From contig JAIOZK010000028.1 of the NCBI GenBank assembly GCA_021740625.1, positions 1 to 46,359 of the forward strand: DNA of 46,359 nucleotides. The letters run 5' to 3'. This stretch comes from Bacteroidales bacterium (GTDB lineage Bacteria > Bacteroidota > Bacteroidia > Bacteroidales > JAIOZK01). Made by a program: the position numbers and the translations under genes. Of this stretch, positions 1 through 6,541 are shown piece after piece; position 1 is the stretch's first letter, and each line of letters opens with the position of its first letter. The notes under the pieces are model-generated. The model was not told the DNA's origin and ran no database searches. It saw nothing but the letters and a program-made list of their open reading frames with translations.

Positions 1-129
1 AAAACTCAGAACCAGAAGGAATTTTCAGCCCTTCGGGCTGAGGACAACAATCCTTCTGGTTCAAATATCGCTCTTGAATTAAATACTCAGAAGTTGAAAA
101 AATCAAAGAAAACGGTCAACGTTATTTAG
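1..129 (+). CDS. possible 3' end of an upstream gene (partial)
   Basis: Frame 1 is open from the first base to a TAG at 127-129 and reads as a 42-residue tail ending in a Lys-rich stretch (QKLKKSKKTVNVI). It could be the C-terminus of a gene that begins outside the window, in the same direction as the kinase that follows. The family is not recognisable from so short a piece. Against it, bases 9-62 form a perfect two-tier inverted repeat, which is more typical of an intergenic element. Low confidence. Confidence 0.3.
   Translation, partial: KTQNQKEFSALRAEDNNPSGSNIALELNTQKLKKSKKTVNVI
9..62. repeat. two-tier inverted repeat / hairpin
   Basis: A perfect 12-bp outer stem (GAACCAGAAGGA at 9-20 with TCCTTCTGGTTC at 51-62) encloses an inner 7-bp hairpin (TCAGCCC at 25-31, triloop TTC, GGGCTGA at 35-41). 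There is no T-tract, so it is not a standard terminator. It resembles REP-like palindromes, or a structured region in the 3' end of the preceding gene. Confidence 0.6.
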
Positions 130-143
130 GCATAGACATACAT

Positions 144-178
144 GCAACATGCAACCTGCAACCTGCAACCTGCAACTT
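144..178. repeat. 7-bp tandem repeat (GCAACCT), 5 copies
   Basis: Five consecutive 7-bp units of GCAACMT run from 144 to 178, directly before the sensor kinase gene. A TTG at 177 lies inside the last unit, which argues that translation starts at the ATG at 204 rather than there. Similar 7/8-bp word repeats occur at four other intergenic places in the window. No inverted partner arm was seen here. Confidence 0.75.
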
Positions 179-203
179 GAAAATTTCTTCCTACCTTAGC
201 ACC

Positions 204-1976
204 ATGAAGCTCAATCTGCCACCGAAGCTGCAGTTGTTCATCCCGATCTTTGCCGGGATCATCATTTCCATTGTGGCCATTACCATCATTTCCATCAATA
301 TTGCCCGCAATACTTTATACGATTCCATTGAAGAAAATCTCAAACTCGAGGTTCACAACCTGATGAAAATGTTTGAGCGGGAATACGCCCTGAAACTTGA
401 AAAGGTAAAAACTGATCTGCACGTGGCCGATGATTATTTCTTTGCCAGGAAGCTGAAGGTACAAGATGACAATGTTGAAATTTCTGCTACCAACCAGATC
501 ACGGGAGAACAACATCTTGTAGAGGTAAAAAAATGGGTTCATAACGGAAATCAACTCCAGGGAAATTTTGAATTTGTAGATAAAATGCAATCTCTTTTCG
601 GGGGCACCATCACCATTTTCCAGAAAATCGACAGCGGGTTGCTGAGGATATCCACCAATGTTTTGAAAAAAGACAGTACTCGTGCCATTGGAACCTTTAT
701 TCCGAATAATTCCCCGGTAGTAAAAACCATAAAAAACAATGAAACCTATATCGGCCGGGCCTATGTGGTGAATGACTGGTATATCACGGCATACGAACCC
801 ATTCTGAAAAACGGGGAGATCATCGGGGCGCTTTATGTGGGGAGCAAAGAAAAAGATATTGAAAAACTCAGGGAGATCGTCATGGGAACTACCATTGGCA
901 TCAGTGGCTTTCCCTACGTTTTTGATGACAATGCAGTTTTCGTGATCCACCCGGTTTCGGAAGGGGAAGACTGGTCGCACCTGGATTTCATGCACGAGAT
1001 CATGGACATGAAACACGGTACGCTCCGCTATTATTCTCCCACAACCAAAAGCCACCGCCTGACTGCCTTCAATTATTTCGAAGATTTTCATTTTTACGTG
1101 GCCGCAACCATCGACCCCGAGATCGAAGCCAGGCCCCTCATCAACAAGATCATCCGAAACTCCATTATCATCGGTCTCATCATCCTGGTGGCTCTTTCTG
1201 TTTTCGTGTATTTTATTACTTCCGAGAGCATTCACCGTTTTTTGAATGCCCTGGAAACCTCCAACCGGAAATTGAGCTCTGCCAGAGAAGCCCTGCGCAG
1301 ATCCGAAAAACTGGCCGAGCTGGGGCAACTCTCTGCCGGTATTTTCAAAGAAGTTGGCAAACCTTTGAACGCCATCCTGGAAAAAGCGAAACAATTGCAG
1401 GAAAGTTTTGATAAGGACTCAAGCGTTTACCGCAACCTGGATATCATTTCCAGGGAAGCCCGGAAAGGTAAGAGCACACTGTCGGGCATCATGAATTTTT
1501 CCACCGACACAAAAATGATACTGAAGGAAACCAATATCAATGAAATGATCGACATTTGTGCCCGGGAGCTGATCATCCCTGACCATGTGGACCTCAGGAT
1601 TGAAAAAGATCCATCCGACCCCAGCCTTTACCTGGATACCTCCAGGATGATACAGGCCGTCAAAAACATTGCACGCAACAGCATCGAATCCATCCGCAAA
1701 GAAGGTTATGTCCTTATTAAAGTGGCATCGGGAAGCAGGAAAGTAGTCATCAGCATCGAAGACAACGGAGCAGGTATTGAAAGCACAGAAATCGGAAAGC
1801 TTTTCGATCCTTTTTATAAGAAAGACCAGAAAGCAGAAAAAGGCGCCGGGCTTGGACTTGCCGTTAGCTATGGTATTGTGAAGATGCACCAGGGCGATAT
1901 ACAGATCCTGTCGAATATGGATCCTGATAAAGGGGAGACCGGCACCAAAGTCAGTATTTCTCTTATCAGGAGCTAA
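204..1976 (+). CDS. Cache-domain sensor histidine kinase lacking the phospho-acceptor His
   Basis: Membrane sensor kinase of about 590 residues. A transmembrane helix at about 8-32 is followed by a large periplasmic Cache-type sensing region (about 35-315, with the phrase GRAYVVNDWYITAYEPI typical of Cache domains). A second helix lies at about 320-345, followed by a dimerisation helix and a HATPase_c domain. The ATP-binding motifs look intact: N-box Asn 488/492, DNGAGI at about 520 and GAGLGL at about 547. The dimerisation segment reads GQLSAGIFKEVGKPLNAIL, where the family has AHE-N/GNPL, so the His that is normally phosphorylated is Lys 382 (codon AAA at 1347-1349). The ATG at 204 is preferred over an upstream TTG at 177 that sits in tandem repeats. 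No adjacent response regulator; the NarL-type regulator at 5829-6479 is an unlikely partner because such regulators usually pair with HisKA_3 kinases. The family call is firm; whether it still signals is open. Confidence 0.9.
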   Translation: MKLNLPPKLQLFIPIFAGIIISIVAITIISINIARNTLYDSIEENLKLEVHNLMKMFEREYALKLEKVKTDLHVADDYFFARKLKVQDDNVEISATNQITGEQHLVEVKKWVHNGNQLQGNFEFVDKMQSLFGGTITIFQKIDSGLLRISTNVLKKDSTRAIGTFIPNNSPVVKTIKNNETYIGRAYVVNDWYITAYEPILKNGEIIGALYVGSKEKDIEKLREIVMGTTIGISGFPYVFDDNAVFVIHPVSEGEDWSHLDFMHEIMDMKHGTLRYYSPTTKSHRLTAFNYFEDFHFYVAATIDPEIEARPLINKIIRNSIIIGLIILVALSVFVYFITSESIHRFLNALETSNRKLSSAREALRRSEKLAELGQLSAGIFKEVGKPLNAILEKAKQLQESFDKDSSVYRNLDIISREARKGKSTLSGIMNFSTDTKMILKETNINEMIDICARELIIPDHVDLRIEKDPSDPSLYLDTSRMIQAVKNIARNSIESIRKEGYVLIKVASGSRKVVISIEDNGAGIESTEIGKLFDPFYKKDQKAEKGAGLGLAVSYGIVKMHQGDIQILSNMDPDKGETGTKVSISLIRS

Positions 1977-2014
1977 AGGAGGCAAATTACTTTATGACTT
2001 TGGTTTAATTCCCT

Positions 2015-2056
2015 GATGCCCCGCATCGGAATAATGGGTCCAGGGTTCTACCCTGG
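2015..2056. repeat. pair of small REP-like hairpins
   Basis: Two compact palindromes lie between the kinase and rpsT. GATGC-CCC-GCATC is at 2015-2027, and CCAGGGT-TCT-ACCCTGG at 2040-2056 has a 7-bp perfect stem and a 3-nt loop. The second could end transcription from the kinase, but no clean T-run follows, so a REP-like element is the other reading. Confidence 0.5.
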
Positions 2057-2146
2057 GGTTAATATCTTTTATATTTTTTGCTTATACCAATTCCTTCCGG
2101 AATAAATTTTAAACAAAATATTTCATGATCATTCAAAATAATATTT

Positions 2147-2154
2147 TATCTTTG
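2147..2154 (+). promoter_or_regulatory. TAnnTTTG -7 element of rpsT
   Basis: TATCTTTG matches the Bacteroidota housekeeping -7 consensus TAnnTTTG exactly and lies 38 nt upstream of the rpsT ATG. No convincing TTG -33 element is present at the usual distance. Confidence 0.6.
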
Positions 2155-2192
2155 CACGCCCAAACGAAGTGTTATTTAAACAAAAAGCAAAG

Positions 2193-2447
2193 ATGGCAAA
2201 TCATAAATCAGCATTGAAAAGAATTCGTCAGAACAATAAAAGAAGACTGCACAACCGCTATTATGCCAGGACCATGCGTAACGCACTCAAGAGTTTTCGC
2301 AGCCTGACTGATAAAAAAGAGGCAGAAGAAAAGCTTTCACAGGTGGTTTCATTCATTGATCGCCTTGCCAAGAAAAATGTGATCCACAAAAACAAAGCAT
2401 CCAATTTGAAATCCAAATTGATGAAGCAGGCCAATTCTTTATCATAG
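2193..2447 (+). CDS. rpsT: 30S ribosomal protein S20
   Basis: Small basic protein of 84 residues, the usual S20 length, which binds 16S rRNA early in 30S assembly. The N-terminus [18 protein letters not shown] is the diagnostic S20 sequence and fixes the start at 2193 rather than at an in-frame ATG eight codons upstream. The body is helical and Lys/Arg-rich throughout, as expected. It stands alone between a TAnnTTTG promoter and an intrinsic terminator, so it is probably monocistronic. The identification is firm. Confidence 0.97.
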   Translation: MANHKSALKRIRQNNKRRLHNRYYARTMRNALKSFRSLTDKKEAEEKLSQVVSFIDRLAKKNVIHKNKASNLKSKLMKQANSLS

Positions 2448-2473
2448 AAGATTGAAGGTATTTCTATCAAAGG

Positions 2474-2507
2474 AGCCTTTCGGATTTTTTTCGAAAGGCT
2501 TTTTTTA
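2474..2507 (+). terminator. intrinsic terminator after rpsT
   Basis: A 9-bp perfect stem (AGCCTTTCG at 2474-2482 with CGAAAGGCT at 2492-2500) closes a 9-nt loop and is followed by a run of T from 2500. It lies 27 nt after the rpsT stop codon, a classic Rho-independent terminator. Confidence 0.9.
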
Positions 2508-2563
2508 TTGCACTTTTTTGAGGACAATTTGCATGCTAAAGGTATTAACCCATAAAAATTGTC

Positions 2564-3262
2564 ATGGAAGAATATACAAAAAAGACAAGTATCAAGCAGT
2601 GGGCCGAGGATGACAGACCCCGTGAAAAACTGCTTCATAAAGGAAAAGCCGCTTTGAGCAATGCCGAATTGCTGGCTATTCTCATCCGAACAGGAACGAC
2701 AAAGCAAACTGCACTTGATCTCGGCAAGGAGTTGCTGAACAAATGTCACAACAATTTGATAGAACTATCCAAACTCGGCATACCCGACCTGGTACAAATC
2801 GACGGGATTGGCGAAGCCAAGGCAATTACACTGCTGGCCGCCCTGGAAGTTGGTAACCGGAGGAGAGCTACAACAGCCCTGGAAAAAGCAAAAGTCTCCA
2901 GCAGCAGGGATGTTTTCGATATCTTTCATCCTGAACTGGCCGATTCCATTTATGAGCAATTCTGGTTATTGCTTCTCAACCGGGGCAATAAAGTGTTGAA
3001 AAAGATCAACATCAGCGAAGGTGGCATTTCCGGCACCATCGCCGACCCCAAAAAGATCTTCAAAAGAGCTCTCGACCACAGCGCTTCATCCATCATCCTC
3101 TGTCACAACCACCCATCCGGGACCCTGCAACCCAGCGAATCCGATATCAAACTAACCCGGAAACTTCGGGACGCCGGCAACATGCTCGACATCTCCGTCC
3201 TCGATCATGTCATCATCGCGGAAGAGAAGTACTTCTCGTTTGCGGATGAAGGGAAGATTTAG
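2564..3262 (+). CDS. radC: RadC family JAB/MPN-domain protein
   Basis: 232 residues, full length for RadC. The N-terminal helix-hairpin-helix-like part contains the phrase IDGIGEAKAITLLAALE. The C-terminal JAB1/MPN domain carries an intact JAMM zinc motif: H181, H183, S191 and D194 within CHNHPSGTLQPSESD. RadC was named for DNA repair, but its biochemical role remains uncertain, and the metalloprotease-like site suggests a hydrolase. The ATG at 2564 gives the family's usual start. It is separated from rpsT by a terminator and followed by a decayed S23 element, so it is likely a single-gene unit. The family call is very secure, the physiological role less so. Confidence 0.95.
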   Translation: MEEYTKKTSIKQWAEDDRPREKLLHKGKAALSNAELLAILIRTGTTKQTALDLGKELLNKCHNNLIELSKLGIPDLVQIDGIGEAKAITLLAALEVGNRRRATTALEKAKVSSSRDVFDIFHPELADSIYEQFWLLLLNRGNKVLKKINISEGGISGTIADPKKIFKRALDHSASSIILCHNHPSGTLQPSESDIKLTRKLRDAGNMLDISVLDHVIIAEEKYFSFADEGKI

Positions 3263-3289
3263 TTTTGAGTTTTGAATTTTGAGTTTTGA
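3262..3289. repeat. 7-bp tandem repeat (GTTTTGA), left arm of S23 element
   Basis: Four 7-bp units GTTTTGA/ATTTTGA start at the radC stop codon. They are complementary to the TCAAAAC units at 3677-3697, so the two arms form an inverted pair enclosing the S23 ORF. Confidence 0.85.
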
Positions 3290-3308
3290 GTTGACAAAAA
3301 ACAAATAA

Positions 3309-3665
3309 AGAATCAAAAAAATAAAAACAGGTATTATCCAGGAAAAGAGTTTTAGATTTGCACTACAGATTATTAGTTTATATAGAAATATGCAGGAGCA
3401 AAATGAATATGTGATATCAAAACAAATTATAAAGTCAGGAACCAGTATTGTTGCAAATGTGGAGGAGTCTACATCTGGGACAAGAAGAAAAGATTTTATT
3501 AACAAAATGGCAATAGCATCAAAAGAAGCCCGTGAAACAAAATACTGGATTAGATTATTAATCGCCAGTAAAATAATAGTTTATGATTTTTAATTACCAT
3601 TACAGGAGAATGATGAGATTATTAAAATACTAACCTCTATCATTAAAACCTCGCAGGGAAATTAA
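3309..3665 (+). pseudogene. decayed four-helix-bundle (S23/IVS-type) protein
   Basis: Reading the frame between the TAA at 3306 and the TAA at 3663 gives an almost complete S23 (23S rRNA intervening sequence-type) four-helix bundle protein. The N-terminal phrase IIQEKSFRFALQIISLYRN is followed by VISKQIIKSGTSIVANVEES, KDFINKMAIASKEARETKYW and, after a single in-frame stop (TAA 3591-3593), LPLQENDEIIKILTSIIKTS. Two lesions are visible: the in-frame stop before the last helix, and no ATG/GTG/TTG ahead of the conserved N-terminus (the first ATG, at 3390, comes after helix 1 has begun). S23 proteins are known from IVS elements in 23S rRNA and as the Avd accessory protein of diversity-generating retroelements. 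Here the ORF lies in no rRNA and is bounded by inverted heptamer arms. Confidence 0.85.
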
Positions 3666-3676
3666 ACCGGCATAAT

Positions 3677-3697
3677 TCAAAACTCAAAACTCAAAAT
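3677..3697. repeat. 7-bp tandem repeat (TCAAAAC), right arm of S23 element
   Basis: Three 7-bp units TCAAAAC/TCAAAAT end 4 nt before the wecB start codon. They are the reverse complement of the left-arm unit at 3262-3289, about 390 bp away. Confidence 0.85.
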
Positions 3698-3701
3698 TAG
3701 A

Positions 3702-4853
3702 ATGATAAAAATTGTCACAATCATAGGAGCCCGTCCTCAAATCATCAAAGCCGCCGCCTTAAGCCGGGCCATCCGGGAGAAATTTTCGGATCGTATTGTG
3801 GAGTTCATTGTGCATACCGGCCAGCACTACGACCGCAATATGTCGCAGGTGTTTATCGATGAGTTGGGCATTCCCGAGCCGGATATCAATCTGAACGTAG
3901 GTTCTGCTTCCCACGGGGTACAAACGGCAAAGATGATCGAAGGTATCGAAAAAGTATTGCAAGAATATAAGCCTGACTTTCTTATTCTCTATGGTGATAC
4001 CAATTCTACTCTGGCGGGAGCCGTGGCTGCCTCAAAGATACACATACCCGTGATACACGTGGAAGCCGGGCTCAGGTCTTTCAATAAAAAAATGCCTGAA
4101 GAGATCAACCGTATCGTATGCGATCATGCTTCCACCCTGCTTTTCAGTCCTACCAAAACAGGTTACAACAACCTGGTGCGCGAAGGCTTCAATCCTGCCA
4201 ACAAAACACCTTTCAGCATCGACCATCCGGGAATCTTTCATTGCGGTGACGTGATGTACGACAACTCCCTCTTTTTTTCGGAAATCGCTGAAGAAAAATC
4301 TGAGGTGTTAAAAAGGAACGATCTTTCAAAAGACAAATTTCTGCTCGGAACCATCCACCGCGACAACAATACGGATGACCCTGACAGGTTGAAAGCCATT
4401 TTCAAGGGAATCCTGAAAATCGCGAATGAAAGCCATATGGACATTGTACTGCCCCTCCACCCCAGGACCTCTAAAAAGATGGAACAAAATCTGACAGACA
4501 GCCTGAATGAACGCATTTCCAAAAAAGTCAACATCAAAATCATCGAACCTGTCTCATTCCTGGATATGATCGCACTGGAAAAAAATGCAAAAATGATCCT
4601 CACGGATTCGGGAGGCGTGCAGAAAGAAGCTTATTTTTTCCAGAAACCCTGTATCATCATGCGTGCACAAACCGAATGGGTGGAGATTGTTGAAAACAAA
4701 ACAGCCATTGTTAGCGATGCAGACGAAAAAAGTATATATGATGCCTGGAAATATTTCCGGACTTCCAAAGGAATACTTTTCCCGCCCATTTTCGGGGATG
4801 GCCATGCCGCTGAATTCATTTGCAAGACAATCCTGAATGCCAGAAAAAATTAA
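3702..4853 (+). CDS. wecB: UDP-N-acetylglucosamine 2-epimerase (non-hydrolysing)
   Basis: 383 residues, full length. It interconverts UDP-GlcNAc and UDP-ManNAc in the cytoplasm for surface polysaccharide synthesis. Family motifs visible in order: GARPQIIKAAAL at the N-terminus, HTGQHYDRNMSQVF, GDTNSTLAGA, HVEAGLRSFNKKMPEEINR (with the catalytic-region acidic residues), GTIHRDNN, and TDSGGVQKEAYF, which binds the UDP moiety. The start ATG lies 4 nt after the heptamer arm, so its promoter must lie in or upstream of the S23 element. The next gene begins within or just after its stop codon, suggesting co-transcription. No glycan cluster surrounds it here, so the polymer it serves cannot be told. 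Confidence 0.95.
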   Translation: MIKIVTIIGARPQIIKAAALSRAIREKFSDRIVEFIVHTGQHYDRNMSQVFIDELGIPEPDINLNVGSASHGVQTAKMIEGIEKVLQEYKPDFLILYGDTNSTLAGAVAASKIHIPVIHVEAGLRSFNKKMPEEINRIVCDHASTLLFSPTKTGYNNLVREGFNPANKTPFSIDHPGIFHCGDVMYDNSLFFSEIAEEKSEVLKRNDLSKDKFLLGTIHRDNNTDDPDRLKAIFKGILKIANESHMDIVLPLHPRTSKKMEQNLTDSLNERISKKVNIKIIEPVSFLDMIALEKNAKMILTDSGGVQKEAYFFQKPCIIMRAQTEWVEIVENKTAIVSDADEKSIYDAWKYFRTSKGILFPPIFGDGHAAEFICKTILNARKN

Positions 4854-4857
4854 ATCC

Positions 4858-5733
4858 ATGGAGCAGCTTAGTCGTGAAACAATAAAAAAACTGCTGGAAG
4901 CACAAAAGAATGAGATCACCGAATACTTTATCTACAGAAAAATTGCCGACAGGCAAAAAAATAAATCAAACCGGGAAATACTCCTCAAAATCGCCGAAGA
5001 AGAAAAGTCCCATTATGATTACTTTAAGGAAAAAAGTGAACAGGAAGTAAAGCCTAAGCGCTGGACCATTTTTAAATTCTATTGGATCATACGCATTCTG
5101 GGAATTACCTTTGGTCTTAAACTCATGGAAAAGGGGGAAGATACTGCACAACTGGCCTACGAGAAATTGTCCGGTATCCTTCCAGACATAGGGCCTATCA
5201 TTTCGGATGAAGAAAAGCATGAACAGGAATTGCTGAAAATGATCCGGGAAGAGCGGCTTGATTATGTTGATTCTATTGTCCTTGGACTGAATGATGCCCT
5301 GGTTGAACTGACCGGCGCCCTTGCCGGATTATCCCTGGCTCTGCAGAACACCAGACTCATTGCAATGGTAGGGCTGGTTACCGGAATTGCTGCAGCTCTT
5401 TCCATGGCCTCCTCAGAATACCTTTCCAAGAAATCCGAACCTCATGACAACAAACCTGTTAAATCAGCAATATATACAGGTTTTGCCTATTTGTTTACCG
5501 TGATCATACTGATCTTACCATTTTTGCTGATCTCGAACTACATCATCGCGCTGATTATCACCATTGCCGCTGCCATCCTGATCATCATGGGATTTAATTA
5601 TTATACATCCATCGCCAAAGATGTTCCCTTTAAAAAGAATTTTCTTGAGATGGCTGCCATTAGTCTGGGTGTATCGGTGATCAGTTTTGGCATCGGTTAC
5701 TTGATCCGGTCAGTTTTTGGGGTGGAAGTTTGA
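4858..5733 (+). CDS. ferritin-like/VIT1 fusion iron-manganese transporter
   Basis: Two-domain membrane protein of 291 residues. Residues about 1-120 form a rubrerythrin/ferritin-like helical bundle with iron-ligand patterns: an E in KNEITEYFIYRK, the EKSH of EEEKSHYDYF, and the ExxH in ISDEEKHEQELL. Residues about 128-290 are a CCC1/VIT1-type transporter domain with the family phrase VDSIVLGLNDALVELTGALAGL and several membrane helices. Homologues with this fusion (MbfA/Erv type) move Fe or Mn across the membrane, with the bundle as metal sensor or gate. An alternative ATG at 4837 overlaps wecB by 17 nt. The ATG at 4858 starts 4 nt after the wecB stop and just before the bundle, so it is preferred with moderate confidence. 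Confidence 0.9.
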   Translation: MEQLSRETIKKLLEAQKNEITEYFIYRKIADRQKNKSNREILLKIAEEEKSHYDYFKEKSEQEVKPKRWTIFKFYWIIRILGITFGLKLMEKGEDTAQLAYEKLSGILPDIGPIISDEEKHEQELLKMIREERLDYVDSIVLGLNDALVELTGALAGLSLALQNTRLIAMVGLVTGIAAALSMASSEYLSKKSEPHDNKPVKSAIYTGFAYLFTVIILILPFLLISNYIIALIITIAAAILIIMGFNYYTSIAKDVPFKKNFLEMAAISLGVSVISFGIGYLIRSVFGVEV

Positions 5734-5735
5734 TC

Positions 5736-5826
5736 GATACTTGATACTGGATATTTGATCTATAATCCAAAACCCAAAAATCCACCTACATCCTCCAAAA
5801 CGACCATCTCTCTCCAGCATCCAGTC
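5736..5826. repeat. inverted heptamer-repeat arms without an ORF
   Basis: Three 7-bp units of the type GATACTT/GATACTG/GATATTT (5736-5756) follow the transporter stop. About 55 bp further, the sequence TCCAGCATCCAGTC (ends about 5826) is a variant of the same word in opposite orientation. No ORF lies between them. The layout matches the arms of the S23 element at 3262-3697, without the gene. Confidence 0.5.
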
Positions 5827-5828
5827 AG

Positions 5829-6479
5829 CTAAATCTCCACCAGCTTATTCTTAATCGCATAAGCAAGCAGACCAATGGTGTTTTTACAACCGCTTTTGGC
5901 CAGTAGGTTGGATTTGTGGCCGATGATGGTTCTTTCGCTTACAAAAAGATTGTCGGCAATTTCTTTGTTGTTCATGCCCTCGGCCATGAGTTGCAGGATC
6001 TCTTTTTCACGTTTCGTAATATTCAGTTCCTCCTCCGGGCTTTTCTCTTCCCCGGTCGTAAGTCTCCTGGTAAAAAACTGCATCAGTTCCTGTGAATAAT
6101 AATTGCCTCCTTTGTACACTTCCTGTAAAGCCCGGTCGAGGATATCCTTTTTGATATTCTTGATGAGAAAGCCTTTTACGCCTGCATCAATCATGCTTTG
6201 AATGTATTCATCGTCGTTGAACATGGTGAGGGCAATGATCTTCAAATCAGGATTTCGTTTCATGGCTTCTTCGGTGGCCTCTATACCGTTCATCACTGGC
6301 ATTTCAATATCCATCAGGATGATATCGGGATCATGATCCGGAAGGATTTCAAGAAATTCTTTCCCGTTCGAAGCCTCAGCTATAATGTTGACGTACTTCA
6401 ACTTCCCCAGGACCATTTTCAATCCGTTGCGAAAGATCTCATGATCATCAACGATAATAAGGTTCAGTTTATCCGGCAT
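5829..6479 (-). CDS. NarL/FixJ-family response regulator
   Basis: 216-residue two-domain transcription factor. The receiver domain has the acidic pair D11/D12, phospho-acceptor D57 (ILMDIEMPVMNG), T85 and K107, all intact. A LuxR-type helix-turn-helix follows at about 150-213 (LTKREKEILQLMAEGMNNKEI-type, SERTIIGHK recognition helix). The start is the ATG at 6479, which places the receiver strand at the N-terminus; the frame extends further upstream only through a TTG. It lies 62 nt downstream of comEC on the same strand, so it may be read from that transcript. No HisKA_3-type kinase is adjacent, so its partner must be elsewhere. Confidence 0.93.
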   Translation of the reverse strand: MPDKLNLIIVDDHEIFRNGLKMVLGKLKYVNIIAEASNGKEFLEILPDHDPDIILMDIEMPVMNGIEATEEAMKRNPDLKIIALTMFNDDEYIQSMIDAGVKGFLIKNIKKDILDRALQEVYKGGNYYSQELMQFFTRRLTTGEEKSPEEELNITKREKEILQLMAEGMNNKEIADNLFVSERTIIGHKSNLLAKSGCKNTIGLLAYAIKNKLVEI

Positions 6480-6541
6480 AATTGATTTTTCAGGAGCAAA
6501 AATATAAAATGTTTGCAAAAATGCCTTCAAACATGGATCAT

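Noticed and set aside
315-1394. Long minus-strand open frame opposite the sensor kinase
   Set aside because: Antisense to a gene with clear Cache and HATPase domains; its His/Phe-rich sequence has no family likeness and no promoter.
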